Assembly (NCBI GenBank): GCA_028095005.1
Contig: CM051461.1
Location: forward strand, 164,520,574-164,584,573
Direction: 5' to 3'
Source of the DNA: Rhynchospora pubera
Taxonomy: Eukaryota > Streptophyta > Magnoliopsida > Poales > Cyperaceae
Length of the DNA stretch: 64,000 nucleotides
Positions 1 through 12,654 of this stretch are shown here, one piece after another; position 1 is the stretch's first letter, and every line of letters begins with the position of its first letter. A model generated the notes under the pieces. The model did not search any database. It was not told the DNA's origin and saw only the letters and a program-made list of their open reading frames with translations. The position numbers were made by a program, and so were the translations under genes.

Positions 1-32
1 ATAAAAGGAAGGGGCTACTCGACGGAGGTCGG

Positions 33-235
33 GTGAGAGTATCCTCTGGATGGTTGTATTCAACCATCCAGTGGACGTCTTTAGATCCGAGCCGTCCGAT
101 TTAATCTCAACGGTTAGATCTTTTCGGGTCTATCAATTCAGGTATCATGCACGGGGCATCTATAGCCATTGAGATTAAATCAGACGGCTGAGATCTAAAA
201 CCATCCATGGATGGCCATCCAGAGGATGCAGTTCC
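33..235. mobile_element. Small inverted-repeat element (MITE), Mutator-like
   Basis: A 203-bp element ending in a perfect 13-bp inverted repeat (atcctctggatgg at 41-53, its complement at 215-227), with further pairing inward. It is flanked by a 10-bp direct repeat (cggaggtcgg at 23-32 and 236-245), the target duplication size expected of Mutator-type elements. It has no coding capacity. The superfamily call is inferred from duplication length only. Confidence 0.7.
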
Positions 236-982
236 CGGAGGTCGGTGTGAGCGACTGAGGGTTTAGTTTTAGCCAAAAACTTTCCTATTTTTAATGCTTC
301 TAGATAAAATGTAAGTATATTATAGGCGTTTCGTTTGTCTGCTTACCAAAAATTGACCTTTTTTTGTCGGTTATATCAGTATTTTTAGGAACTAATTGGT
401 CACCTTACCAAATTTATCGCGCTCATCAGTTAATAGTTATGCTAGTTTTCGTCAGTGGATATTATTTTCATTTTTTGGAAAAATATACTAATTTTATTTT
501 GGGTGGTTCTGCTATGGAAACCGTTCAGGCCCGGTTTTTCAGTCGAATTAATCACAGTCGTTAAATATAAAGGACAAAATTGGAATTGCACTAAAATATA
601 AAAGAGAAAAAATGGACGCCGATTTACTAAAATATTATATTGAAGTTAACGGACAATATTGAGGCGGCGAATTTTTTTTATGATATCTGAGACGTCGATT
701 CACAACAAATGGACGGTCCAAAAAAACCGTTCTCATGCCAGAATTTGCCATTTTATTATAGTAATGTAACCCTGTTATTTTTTTTTCGTTTTCTGTAATT
801 ATTATAGGGGTTGATAAGGATCATTTCCGATATTCATCATCCCCATCATCTTCACGCGTTTTTTTTTTATTTTTGGCTCTACGCGTTTTCTATTTCTGGA
901 AATCCTTATCCCGCATATTCCCTCCTGTCGCTCTGTTTCCCTCACTCCCGCGTACACTCTTCCTCATCCCCCTTCTGAACAT

Positions 983-1225
983 AACTGTTGAAATTAATAT
1001 ATAAAATCGTTGAAGTTAATATCATAATTGTTGAAATTAATATATAAAATCGTTGAAGTTAATATACATAAATATTGAAGGTAATATCGTAACTGTTGAA
1101 GTTGATATACATAAATGTTGAAGGTAATATCGTAACTGTTGAAGTTAATATATATAAATGTTACGATATTAATTTCAACAGTTAGGATATTACCTTCAAC
1201 ATTTAACTATATTAACTTCAACAAT
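983..1225. repeat. Tandem array of gttgaagttaatat-like units
   Basis: A degenerate tandem array built on gttgaa(g/a)ttaatat followed by a short AT spacer, repeated through the interval. Near 1160 the array switches to the complementary orientation (aacttcaac units), so its last quarter can pair with the rest. Confidence 0.75.
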
Positions 1226-1257
1226 TATGAAGTGTGTAGGAGGGAAAGAGGGAGGGT

Positions 1258-1400
1258 GGGGGGACAACGTACGTGAGAGGGATGAGGGGGGACAGCGTAC
1301 GTGGAAGGGAGGAGGGGGGACAGTGTACGCAAGAGGGGAGGGATTAGTTCACGTGGAAGGAGGGAGCACGGCGTAAGCGGAAGGGGAGGGATTAGTTCAC
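1258..1400. repeat. G-rich minisatellite of about 28 bp
   Basis: Consecutive copies of a unit like ggggacagcgtacgtggaag with variable G runs, followed by two copies of a related ggagggattagttcacg unit. The complementary motif cgtacactcttcctcatccc lies near 950-970, which makes this an arm of the larger inverted repeat. Confidence 0.6.
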
Positions 1401-1572
1401 GCGTTTTCTCTTTCTGAAAATCGGGGATGATGGAAATGATATAATGTTTGGGATGGTCCTAAGCAATTCCGATTATTATATCGTAAATATGATTTATATT
1501 TATGAACTTATTTCTAGAGTCCAGTGCTATAATTATCTCTAGAGTCCATCCATAATAAATATTTTGTAATTT

Positions 1573-1800
1573 TCAATATTAATAATTCCTACATATTAAT
1601 GGTTTAATATTGCTCGCAACTAAATATAATCTCAGTATGTCAGTCATATATATTACTCCAACAAGTACGGGTCGAGCCTAGAATGTAATCTACAAAATAC
1701 TTCTCAAAATTTTAATTTTTATTTTGAGTAAAAAATTATGGGTCGAGCCCACATCTTTTTCATTAAAGAAGTAAAATTACAATATTAATAATTCCTATAT
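1573..1800. repeat. Direct repeat, copy 1 (AT-rich, about 225 bp)
   Basis: This AT-rich stretch (caatattaataattcctaca onward) recurs in the same orientation at 2861-3085 with point changes and small indels, and again partly at 3085-3200. Nothing in it looks coding. It may be an old tandem duplication that later insertions split. Confidence 0.7.
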
Positions 1801-1809
1801 AACAAATAT

Positions 1810-2349
1810 GAGTAAATTTATTGTGAACCATGGGGTGCGTTTGGATAGGTGTGGAAAGAAGGGAAGAAGGGAAGAAGTATTGGGAAGTGTGTAACTTTGT
1901 GAAGAGTTTGAATTGTTTATAATTTTTTTTCTTCTTCTTCCTTCTTCTTCTTTTTTCTTCCAACGATCCAAACGCACCCATGGTTCATATAAGCTTTCGT
2001 GCACCATGACCGTTTTGGTCGGCGGTTTCACGAATTGTCAAATCTAATTTAACCAACCCAACCTATATATTGAAATCTCATAGCAAACAAAATTTTATAA
2101 TTTTTTAAAATTTTTTACTATTTTTTTATTTTTTAGAACTTGTCATTTTTTGCTACAAATTTGTGTAATTTGTAACAAAAAATGACAAGTCGTAAAAAAA
2201 TTGAAAAAAATAGTAAAAAAAAAATTATAAAATTTTGTTTTATATGAGATTTCAATATATAGATTGGATTGGTTAATTTAGATTTGTCAATTTACAAAAT
2301 TACCGATCAAACGGTCATATTGCACGAAAACTTATATGAACCATGGTTC
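1810..2349. mobile_element. Foldback MITE with a second element inserted near its left end
   Basis: The left terminus gagtaaatttattgtgaacc and the long internal hairpin match the intact element at 31367-31769. Here the right terminal bases are missing, and a 145-bp element interrupts the copy at its catgg site. Confidence 0.75.
1834..1978. mobile_element. 145-bp inverted-repeat element nested in another MITE
   Basis: It begins ggtgcgtttggata and ends with the complementary atccaaacgcacc. It is flanked by the 5-bp duplication catgg (1829-1833 and 1979-1983). A related copy with the same internal polypurine and polypyrimidine arms lies at 32776-32930. The superfamily is not clear from a 5-bp duplication. 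Confidence 0.75.
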
Positions 2350-2503
2350 ATTTCTTGTGAATCGACGTCTCAGATATCATAAAAAAATTTCGCCGCCTCA
2401 AATATTGTCCGTTAAATTCAATATAATATTTTAGTAAAATCGGCGTCCACTTTTTCTTTTTTATATTTTAGTGCAATTCCAATTTTGTCCTTTATATTTA
2501 ACT

Positions 2504-2847
2504 AATCTCAATTTTCGAGATTCTAACAGTCGATCCAAACCGTTTAATGTGTTCTCCATATTGAAATTTCATTGGATACCAAATTTTATATTTTTCTAAT
2601 TTTATTTATTATTTTTTTAATATTTTTAAAAATCATAGTTATTGAAAGGGTCCAGAATTGTTTAGATTAAGAATTTTGTAAAATATCAAACAAATACTAA
2701 AAAATTTCAGAAAAATATAAAATTTTGTCTCCAACGAGATTTCAATATGGAGAACACATTGAACGGTTCCGATCGACTGTTAGAATCTCAAAAATTAAGA
2801 TTTGATCGTAGTTGATGATTGCATCCATCAGTCGTGGCTGATTTTAA
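2504..2847. mobile_element. Foldback MITE, left end truncated
   Basis: A hairpin element whose arms (attctaacagtcgatcc and its near complement) enclose a shorter inner hairpin. It is closely related to 6529-6904. The left terminal aaaatcagtc part is absent where it abuts the preceding foldback, so this copy was truncated or inserted into. Confidence 0.65.
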
Positions 2848-2860
2848 CCCATCTCTTTCA

Positions 2861-3200
2861 ATATTGATAATTCCTACATATTAATGGTTTAATATTGCTC
2901 GCAACTAAATATAATCTTAGTATGTCAATCGTATGTTACTCCAACAAACATCCACGCTACCTAGAATGTAATCTACAAATACTTCTCAAAATTTCATTTT
3001 TTTTTGAGTAAAAAATATTGGTAGAGCCCACAACTTTTTCGTAAAGAAGTAAAATTACAATATTAATAATTCTTATTTAATAAATATAATAATTAATATT
3101 TTAATATTGCTCGTAAGTCGAAACTAAATATAATCTTAGTACGTCAGTCATATATTAACAAGCATCCACATTACCTAGAAGGTAATCTACAAAAATATTT
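2861..3200. repeat. Direct repeat, copies 2 and 3
   Basis: Second copy (2861-3085) and partial third copy (about 3085-3200) of the unit at 1573-1800, in the same orientation. It directly precedes the 3' end of the LysM gene. Confidence 0.65.
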
Positions 3201-3337
3201 CTCAGAATTAGAATTGAGTTTATTGAACCATCCTAGCTCAAAAAAAAAAAAAGCATCCATAAATGCTCACCACAATATAATCTCAACATTCATATTACAA
3301 AAAATAATATTGTGACAAGTTTAGTTCATCAAAGCAT

Positions 3338-5683
3338 TCATAGAAAACATATTGATATCAAAACCAAATGCAGAGATACAATGAGTTTCATCCAAGCAGA
3401 GGCAGCCGGTCCTGTGCGTTTCGTTGCAGCACCTGAATATAATATAATTGAATGCTTAATTAGGAAAAAAAAAACCTTAATCAGGTAAAATATTTGACAA
3501 TTTTTTCTACAACTAAACTAATTCAAGTGATCAGTCCTTGTGCTTAAGTAGCATATGTAGCCAATATGATTTGGCATTACTAACAGATTGACTTGATGTT
3601 TAGATTTACATTACTATTAAGCAGCAATACTTATAGACAGATAACAGAAAATCACAAATCACTCCAAGGTAGGATGTACCATTAAGGAAAAAAGATAGAA
3701 ACAAAATCTGACTACTAATAACTAGTCATCACTTACTATTGCAAGAGGTGGATTGATTGGTGACAGAAGTTGTTAAGATATTTAAAGAAGTACTGTTGGT
3801 GTAACCACTGTAGGCACATGTTGTTGCTCCACAACCCGAACCGCTGGATTCACCGAGAGTTAAGTTTCCACTGCATGTAGCCGCGGGACAAGTCCTGTTC
3901 CTGTTTGATGCAAGAGAGCAATCCAGCCTGTTTCAAAGTACAACATTAGTTCATCAATGTCTATTCTATTGTTATGAATTTTGGTATTCCCTAATATGGT
4001 TATGTTTTAAGTCCTAATCAATCCGGAATCAACAAGAGCTATTAGATTTGGAATAAAATTAGTAAAGAACAAAAACCAACAAAAAAAGAGTGTATACATG
4101 GAAGAAGAGTTCAAATTGCAGCTGCATTTGACACAATCGTTGGCTGTATATGCATAGGTGCCACTCGGCAAGAGAAGACCATGGTCCAGTGAGGTGTCGT
4201 TGATTGATGATTCGCAAACTTGCAAAATAGAAGAAAAATATATATTATATAAAAAATCTTATCAATTCCAAGTTTAAAATGCGAAAGAAAAATGTTCACA
4301 ACTTTGCCTCAAAATTTTATGGGCTTCAGGCCTGGTATGCAAATCAGCCCAATGTTGAGTAGGAGGAAACAAACACCTAAATTTCAGAATTCAATTTCCA
4401 AATCTCAATCGAGATCTGCAATAATAAAATGGGAATTGGGACCATTGAGATGTCATTGTATGATTTGTCCATCTATCCGAACAACACTGGAATGAATCAG
4501 GATTAAAGATTGTGACGATAACTCTTTCCCCATTATCCGCATCTATCTCAAAACAATTGAATTCCCGAGTTTGGTTCGGCAGTATCACACGAGCATTTAG
4601 TGTGCCGAGTCAATTGGACCTCACCTCATTGTTAACGATTTTCTGTAAAATCTGACTCGCCATACGGTTTATACTTTTTCATTGACCTTTGAGCATCTGT
4701 AATTAACTTTGTCATACCTTTTTAAGCATTTAAGTCAGGCCAGCCATACGCGTTTTTATTATTTTTTTTTTATTATTTATTTTTTTTTTTTTTTTTTTGG
4801 AAGACAAATGGTAGTGCCTAACCTCATCAGGAAGACAGGAACAGTATGAAGGTTAATCTTCAATAAACCTTCTATATTTCTAGTTTTGTTATTTATAGTG
4901 GCTCCTTAAAACTTGGTCAATTAATTTTTTTTTTTTTTTTTTGCTGCGAAAATTTGGTTTATAAGCTGATTGTTCCATTCATTCTACAAGCTGGAAATTT
5001 AAAATGAGTTCAAACGGATTGGTACCTTGGAGGGGAACATCCAGGATTTGATCGGCCTGAAGCAACTTCGGATCAGAAATTCCATTTAGTTTAAGCAGTG
5101 TCGACTCCGTGGTACCATACATCGCTGCTATACCGGCCACCGAGTTACCAGATGCCACCTGATATGCCAGGTGCATAACCTTCTTTTCTTCCACCGGGTC
5201 ACAACTACACGGCAGAGGTATCCACAATTTCTGTCCGATTTGGATCAGACTCGTGTCCGAGATGTTATTCACATTCCCAATCTCCGTGTAATTTATGAAC
5301 TGATCGAACTTATACCTCGCAATTGCATCAAGATCATCGCCGGATTGAACGATGTACACTGGTATTTGGTCTGACCGGCCAACACCATTTGTACATCGGC
5401 AAGGGACCGGGATCTTTACTGTGGTATTACCCGGAACAGTTCCGGTACTAGAGGTTGTGTAAGGGAGATTATTTGCACCTAGGATGGAGGCGAGAGGGAC
5501 TTGGAAGAGGGAAGAGATGTTGCCGTAGGTGGAGGCATTTGCGGACTTGAAGTTAATTATCGATTGGCACGTGGCAGTTGCCGTGGCATTGCATGTGAAT
5601 GTAGCAGCCTCCGATACCGCTGCGAGGCAACCGAGGAGGAAGAGGAGGAGGAGACCAGAGGTTGTGTAAGGAGTTGAGTTCAT
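3338..5683 (-). CDS. LysM domain GPI-anchored receptor-like protein (CEBiP/LYM2 type), four exons
   Basis: Predicted cell-surface binding protein for N-acetylglucosamine polymers. Exons in coding order: 5026-5683, 4098-4218, 3737-3927, 3338-3432. All junctions are GT-AG and in phase, giving 1065 nt (354 aa). Residues 1-26 are a hydrophobic signal peptide. LysM repeats sit near 109-156 and 173-217, after a weaker one near 40-95. Paired cysteines (PCRC, PCSC) separate them, as in plant LysM receptor proteins. Exons 2-3 give a cysteine-rich part with many N-glycosylation sites. The last exon ends in a short hydrophobic run, fitting a GPI signal. There is no kinase domain, so signalling would need a partner such as a CERK1-type kinase (family knowledge). 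Among LYM proteins the layout fits CEBiP/LYM2 best, but LYM1/LYM3 are not excluded. The start is the ATG at 5683, just before the signal peptide. Confidence 0.92.
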
Positions 5684-5800
5684 GTTTGTTTCTCCTTGCT
5701 CCGAATTTCTCTAGTGATTGATTCTAATTGTGTGGGTTTTAAAAGGATGAAAGAAAGAGAAGTGTGGACTGATAGTTGACTTTATATTTTGGAATAAATG
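5684..5800 (-). promoter_or_regulatory. Likely core promoter of the LysM gene
   Basis: On the minus strand an atataaagtc TATA-like box lies about 100 bp upstream of the start codon (5777-5790). A ttgact W-box core overlaps it on the plus strand near 5775. W-boxes bind WRKY factors in defence genes, which would suit a chitin receptor, but one core motif is weak evidence. Confidence 0.4.
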
Positions 5801-6528
5801 ACAAATGGGGCCTGGTTTAGTTTAGAATGGAGATTTGCGGAGTTCTACGGTCGTTGGATTGTAGTGGGATTTTTAGATGGTGCGTTCGCGGCACGGCATC
5901 AGAAAATATGTGGTCAAGCTGTGATAGGCTTCTGTGTTGTCGGTTTTGTTTTTGCCTCCATCAGTCCATCCTCCTTTTTGAGTTTTGATGCACATCTATT
6001 GTGCTTCTTGTCCAGTTGGCTCCGACCACACCAATCCAAAACGAATGGTCAATATCAAAACACCTATACAATAATATTTAGGGCATCACATGGACTTTGA
6101 AGTTTGAATTGAATTATACGTGAAAAGAAAATTGCCATTAGGATTTAGGACTATCTCGCCAGAATTGAACGGTTCTGACTTAATTGTTGTTATTAATTTT
6201 AGAATAATAATATACATGAGAAGTTGAGAACTGGGGTAGAGTGATTGAAGTTGACTGCAGTAAATAGTAAATGATATGTATTTCAGATTCTCACAGTCTG
6301 TCATTTTGACGTAATGGTTCGTTGATTTCAGGGATTGTTAGAGCTTTTATTTAAAAAAGAATACAAATAAACTACAAATTAGAGCTTCTCTTGGGAAGAA
6401 TACATAAGGATAAAATCAACAAATTTGACGATTTAGATCATTTATTTGTTTTTACTATCGACAAAATAATTATATGTTTGCCTGATATTCGTAAAATAAT
6501 TATATTTTATGATACGCTAAAATCAGTC
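5801..6528. other. Intergenic, no gene seen
   Basis: AT-rich sequence with short open frames only, none with recognisable motifs or splice context. I see no RNA gene here. Confidence 0.5.
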
Positions 6529-6904
6529 GCGACTGACGGATGAGTCTGTCAGCTACTATCAAATCTCAATTTTTGATATTCTAACAGTCGATTCGAACCG
6601 TTCAATGTGTTCTCCATCTTGAAGTCTCGTTGGAGACAAAATTTTATATTTTTCTGAAATTTTTTAGTTTTTGTTTGGTATTTTACAAAATTCTTAATCT
6701 AAACAATTCTGGACCCTTCAATAAATATGATTTTTAAAAATCTCAAAAAAATAGTAAATAAAATCAGAAAAATATAAAATTTGATATCCAATGAAATTTT
6801 AATATGGAAAACACATTGAACGATTCAGATTAGCCATTAGAACATCAAAAGTTGAGATATAATTGCAGCTGACGGGTCCATCCGTCAGTCGTGGTTGATT
6901 TTAA
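6529..6904. mobile_element. Foldback MITE, intact
   Basis: It starts aaaatcagtcgcgactgacg and ends with the near complement (cgtcagtcgtggttgatttt). Nearly all of the 376 bp folds on itself. Its relative at 2504-2847 shares the inner arms. Confidence 0.75.
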
Positions 6905-8803
6905 CCTATCTCTTATATTTTATATATATCATGCGTATAAAAACATAATAAAATTAGATGCAAGTGTTTTCATAATCCATTAAATGACTTAAATTTTGTG
7001 ATGGCTCAAAGTTTATCATTTTCGTAGTATATTAAACGACATTAAATTTTATGAAATTTGATATACAATCAATTTATGAAGCTAATTTTATATCTATATA
7101 TATTTTTTCTTTGAATTAATTTAGAAATTTTTATTGAATTATTTAAAATTAACTATTCTAAATGAATCATCTTCTACGTAAGTATTTATATAGTACAGTA
7201 TCGCTGTAAAGTGTAAACAGAGCAAGAAGCCAAGAACTAAGAATTTAACGGGATAAATCGAAACACGTGGAAAAGCAGAATCGGCGAGGCCGATAGGCGA
7301 CTGACTTTTTTTTGGACAATTCGTTAGAAAGTTCACACTGAGATAAGACCAAAGTTTTCTGTGGACGACCTTTAAGAGATATAGTGTAGCAGGTCAAGAA
7401 TTATCATAGCTAGTACCCGGCACATGGTGATACAGTGTCCTATCATACATAGTTGCAGCCTCTCAGTCTCAGAAGTCCGTCAGTCCGTGTTGGTCTAGTT
7501 GGACGATGCACGTATAAATGCCAAATAGGAGACTAGATTAGTCAATAAAACAATTTTGAACTAAGGAAGCATACAAAATTAATTAACAGCTGTGAAGAGG
7601 CGTGCGCGCTTTGTTTGTACTACAACTTCTGTCACGGAGGTTTTTTTTAATATACCAAGGTGTGTGTGGAAGTGTGGTGAATAAGAATAGAATAGTTTGT
7701 TTAAGAACAAGGGTGGTGAATAAGAAATGGTAAAGAATTTCTTATTCATGTAGTTCTCGGTGTTGTTTGGATGGTTAGCTAAGAATAAGAACAAGAGAAC
7801 AAAATATAAAATAAATTTTATATTTTTCAACTAAGTTTTATGCAACTATTATTTTCGTACTACCTCAATGTTATTTTCTAATATGTATCAGTTATAAATC
7901 AAGTCACTATAAAAGTTTATAAATTAATAATATTTATTCATGAAACAAAGAAGCAATCAATTTGACAGAATAATTTATTGATGGAACCAGTGTGACACAG
8001 TCATCATACCAGTAAAAGAGCACTAACAACATATCAATACTAATTAACCAATCAATTTTAAAAACAAAAAAATAAAAGTCCTATTGAAGCTACTTACAAT
8101 CCAGTACCAAATTAACAATAGTAATGAATGTTCAATTGTTGTAGATGATAAATAGCTAAATATGATAGATAACGGCGCACTGTAATTTTGCTTGCTAAGA
8201 CAAAAGAAATACAGCAATGTCATCTTCGTTAGTGCCACAAAATCTTGTCACTTAGTTGAGATTATTATAAATCCAAGAGTAACAAAATAGAAAAGTGGGA
8301 ACCACACCGAAACAAATCGCCATTTTCTATTTCGGAGCTGTATCGACTCTACAAATCAAACAACTAAGAAATGAAAAAAAAATTAAAATTAAGCTGCCTT
8401 TTAAATGGAGCTCTATCGACCCGGCGTTCTTTGATAAACTCGTCGGCGGCAACCACTTTGCCAATTTTTCATCAGATCGACGTATGCTTGAAGTGGAATG
8501 CGCCATTGTTGGTTAGTATTGGCAATAATTAGAGAAGAGGGAGGCAACAGTAGGGAAAAGTGAAAAGTAGTTTCTCTCTCCGAATCTCTATTATTTTAAG
8601 ATGGTGAAAGAATATTTTAATATTTTTAGTGGGTAATGGGAGAGCTGTTCCGAGTTAGTTCCAGTGTTTTGCTGGAATTAGAATAAGCAACGGAACAAGC
8701 AATTCTCCTTGTTCTGAGGTATGTTTGGTGACACCTAGAATTGCTAGTTCAGAATAACACCTTATTCTGAGGGTTCCAAACACGCCCCAAGATAAATGCT
8801 AGA
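6905..8803. other. Intergenic; possible decayed TIR element 7757-8786
   Basis: No gene seen. A weak inverted pair (ggtgttgtttggatgg near 7757, ttccaaacacgcccc near 8775) encloses about 1 kb, and similar terminal motifs recur near 50500-50690. This could be an old hAT-type element, but I found no convincing target duplication. Confidence 0.3.
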
Positions 8804-9178
8804 GTTTAATATATTGGATGGATGGATTCCGTCTAGTACAATTGTTTTCATATTTTTAAATTCCAAATAACCGATCCGAATCGTTCAATATGTTCTTCAT
8901 ATTGAAAACTTACAAGAAACCAATTTTTACATTTTTTCCGAAATTTTTTACTATTTTTTTTTTGGTATTTTAGAAAATCGTTATTATTGGACGATCCATA
9001 ATGTTTTAATTTTCAAAAATACCAAAAAAATAGTAAAAAAAATTGAAAAAATGTAAAAATTGGATTCTTGTAAGTTTTCAACATGGAGAACATATTGAAC
9101 GATTTGGATCGGTCATTTGAAATTTAAAAACGTGAAAACGAGTGTGTTGGACGAACCCATCCGTCCTATATATTAAAC
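8804..9178. mobile_element. Foldback MITE
   Basis: The left end gtttaatatattggatggat pairs with the right end (rc gtttaatatataggacggat). Long imperfect arms continue inward to a central hairpin. It is related in style to the elements at 2504 and 6529 but has different termini. Confidence 0.7.
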
Positions 9179-9909
9179 AATAACATTTCTCTATATATTT
9201 TGGCTAATAATTAATTACACTTTTTATTTTATTTTTGTAATGAGTTAGTTGAAGTGATTTTTATTATTGTTATTATTACTATTCTCATTTTCGGCTCCTA
9301 GCAGATAATGCTTCACGCTGAATTCTTGAACCTTGCAAACATATTGACCTGTCAAATAATGCATCTCAAAGTGTCACCAATACAATACACATCGAATAAA
9401 AAAAAAAAACAAATATATAACTGTTAGAATACATTGCCGATATGGACATGAACCAAACCGATAAGATCCGTGAAATGCCCCTGCACCTCGTTGGTTGAGA
9501 ATAACTAGGTAAAATAATTGGTTATAATTGTTTTTAAGGGCCGGTTGGTAACAGCCAACTAGCAAAATTTCATTAAAAAAGGGAAAATATGTACAAAAGT
9601 TAGAACGAAAGGAGAAAGAAATAAAGCAATTGGTTATAAAATAATTGGACAAATGCGGATAGTTTCAAAAAACAATTAATGCGCGACACTGCAATTTAAT
9701 TTATAACATTTAAAAGTAATTTTAAGGATCCTATAGGCGTTAGTCCATGTTAAGTTGCTATGATTCATCCATTGGCAATTTGTATCGTTTATATCCGGGA
9801 TTGGTGCATAATCATAACAGTATATACCAATTATGAACTGTTGTGATCTTAAATAAAATCAATGGATTTATTGGGTAATCGATAGGGTACTCTATTGTGG
9901 TTTGCATTG

Positions 9910-10311
9910 GGGTGGTGCTTTGGGCAACCGGTTTCTTACTTGTAGCAACATGTGTATTTTCAAAATGTCTAAACTATCCCTAGCATGAGTGAAGATTTAT
10001 TATCCAATTTAATTCCTTAGGTTTCCCGTTAAAAGCAAAATTTATTTCTTTTAACAAAAATCGCATATGATTTCATTAATTTGTATAATAAACATTGAAG
10101 AAACCAAAATAATAACATATATTAAAAAAGAACATTTTTTTTTAGCATTGGTATGATTATGTACTTCCAAAAAAGATTAAATGATTCCATCTTTAGCAAC
10201 ATCCAGCCGAGAAATGCATGATAATTTACTAAATTTAGAAGGACAATTTGGTCACTTCAAAAAAAAATATGTTGCTCCAAGTAGAAAACCGGTTGCCCAA
10301 AGCACTTCCCC
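9910..10311. mobile_element. hAT-like MITE with 8-bp flanking repeat
   Basis: The inverted ends share the block gtgctttgggcaaccggttt. The direct repeat ttgcattg flanks the element (9902-9909 and 10312-10319), the size typical of hAT elements. The 402-bp interior is non-coding. Confidence 0.75.
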
Positions 10312-10473
10312 TTGCATTGTATATGGCGGGCTGGCGGCAGACTTGTGTCTCTATTTAATCACTAGTTAGTAGTTTTAAGACAAATTAGCAATGCAAGATC
10401 TTCAAATTTTTTTTTACTTATATGTCCATAAAAATTTTTATCTGATTTTGAACCTACTAACTTTTATAATCAC

Positions 10474-12246
10474 TGTTAGGAAACTGCCCAATTTTAATTT
10501 TAGACTAATTACTTTTAATTAATCCAATTAAACAAAGAGCAAGAAGATCTAGTACATAGCTAATTCGACACAAAGAGAAAGGGGTGGAATTTATACCTCC
10601 CGCGAAATCGTATTCGCGGGGCTCGATCCTACGGCATGGGAATCGATGGGGTGCTCTCCTTCGCCTCCTCCATGGCGCCCTCGAGTCCACCAAGGAATTT
10701 GGCCATGTCCCAATTCTTGTGCTAGCAAGAGAAAGGAGATAGCTAATCCTTTTCATCATTCTTCAAGTAATTCTAGCAATTAACCTTTTGGAATAACTAT
10801 TCTCAACACATGAGACCTATGGAAATGCAAGAGAGAGAGAGACCACCATGGGAGAATCAAAATTCTGCCCATGGATGGTGGTGGCGGCTAGGGAGAAGAA
10901 GGGAGGCAAAGTGAGAAGGTTAGGTTTTGCTTCTTCAAGTGGTCCTTATATAGACCACTCTCCACCAACCTTTGCTTGACATTTTTACCCCTCTATGGCC
11001 GGCCATATACATGGGCCTTATGGGCCATGTGTTAGGTTTGTTCAATCTCTCTTAGTCCATATTAAATCAATTATTTAATAGGCCTTTCAAGTTGCATTCA
11101 ATTTAGGCTCAAATAGACTATTAAATTAAAAGCCTATACTTTAATTTAATTCACTTAATTAAATTAAAGTGTGATGAATAAAATTAATTATCAATATGTT
11201 GATAATCAATTTAGGATTAGCATGTACATTAATTTATTTCTATATGATCCATTTGACTTAATTAATTATAACGGTCCATAACGTTATTTAATTAATCAAC
11301 TTATCATATTTTGCAATACTCACTATTGCAAATAAATAAATAATGCACGTATGGTCAAAGTCCTATTTGTGTGACCCTTTGAGGATTTATGCTATGTTGG
11401 ACATGGAATTAAATCGCTATTTAATTCCAATAATCATAAATGGTATCTAGCAACACGTTATGATTCCCAATTCGCATAAATAGTGTACTACTACAGTATT
11501 TAAATCCTGCATAAGAGAATAAATGTATTTCCCTATTTTGATTCTTATGTCACACGATATAATCGTATAATCCAAGATAGGAATGTGTCATTCTTGCAGA
11601 TTATACGTTTCTTGATCTAGAGATAATTGTATAAAGTTGCATGCAAACAATCTATCTCCATCAAGGGGCCCAAACAGATATCGTCACTCACTAAGTGAAT
11701 TAATGAGGGACATACGGTTTTCTTGATGATTAGCTTTTCCCCGCACAATTCAAGAGAACATAAATAAAGTCCGTATAGCAGCCCTTATCGGAAATCAGCG
11801 GTAGACGATATTTATCGAACCTATCCTCATGTGGAAAAGATAAACATCTCAAACTTAGAACCAAAATCATAACGAAATAAACAATGACACATAACACAAT
11901 CCATATGTTTATTTTGATGGGTCAAGTCCTGTGCTATGTTCCATAACATACACATATGCAATTAAGTTGGTAACTCTTTACCTATGATTTGTAGAACTTA
12001 ATCATCACTTAACTTGCATACTAATCTTATATGATAATTAATGTTCCTTGTTAATTATCAAGATTATGGACCGTTTAGATTTATTATTGTCATTCTAAAG
12101 AATGATCCACAGAGATCTACAATTCAGATCCTCAACCTGAATGATCTGTCAATAATAAACCTAGGAACAGATGATAAAATATCATCCAAAACATAAACTA
12201 ATATTTAAGTCATTAAATTATTGACTTCTAGGACATAACTCCAACA
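10474..12246 (-). repeat. 3' LTR of the copia element (left copy)
   Basis: Read on the minus strand it begins tgttggagttatgtcctaga and ends cagtttcctaaca. It is nearly identical to 18377-20149. The short ORF at its outer end is repeated in both LTRs and is not a gene. Confidence 0.93.
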
Positions 12247-12258
12247 ATCTCCCACTTG
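12247..12258 (-). other. Polypurine tract of the copia element
   Basis: On the minus strand the sequence aagtgggagat directly precedes the 3' LTR. This is the usual plus-strand priming tract of plant copia elements. Confidence 0.8.
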
Positions 12259-12654
12259 GCCTAGAGTCAATCAGTAGTGACTTCTAGCCAACGAAGAATT
12301 GAGAACAATGTCATATATCTACATATATACATGTCTCGGACCTCAAAAGAAAATAATACGCTTAAAGCTAGTTACTCATACGTCCATCACGTATGGATGC
12401 ATAACTGCATCTTGTATACTGCTCAAGGTAGAGGTCATGCTGGAGTGTTCGCTGTGTTCGCGAACCTATCCAAATTTATTCGACCATATATATATATACT
12501 ACTATATATATGTTCTTGATCATCATCATATGATATCAAGTGATATTGTTATAGATCATATTTGAATCTCCAATGTAACATTGGGTTCTTTAGGAGTAAG
12601 TTGTGGTTCGAGATGCATAGAACCATAATAACTCGACTAAGAACTCGATCCGAA

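Larger units (their letters stand above)
560..2502. mobile_element. Large foldback element carrying nested insertions
   Basis: About 150 bp at 560-712 recurs in reverse complement at 2350-2502 with only scattered mismatches, so the two arms face each other across about 1.6 kb. The interior holds an AT-rich tandem array, a G-rich minisatellite and at least two smaller inverted-repeat elements, and no ORF of note. I found no exact target duplication (taatcacag against taatctcaa is the closest), so the outer ends are approximate. Confidence 0.6.

Noticed and set aside
10505..10759. 84-codon ORF repeated at 18408-18662
   Set aside because: The repeat is explained by the LTR pair. The frame has no family features.
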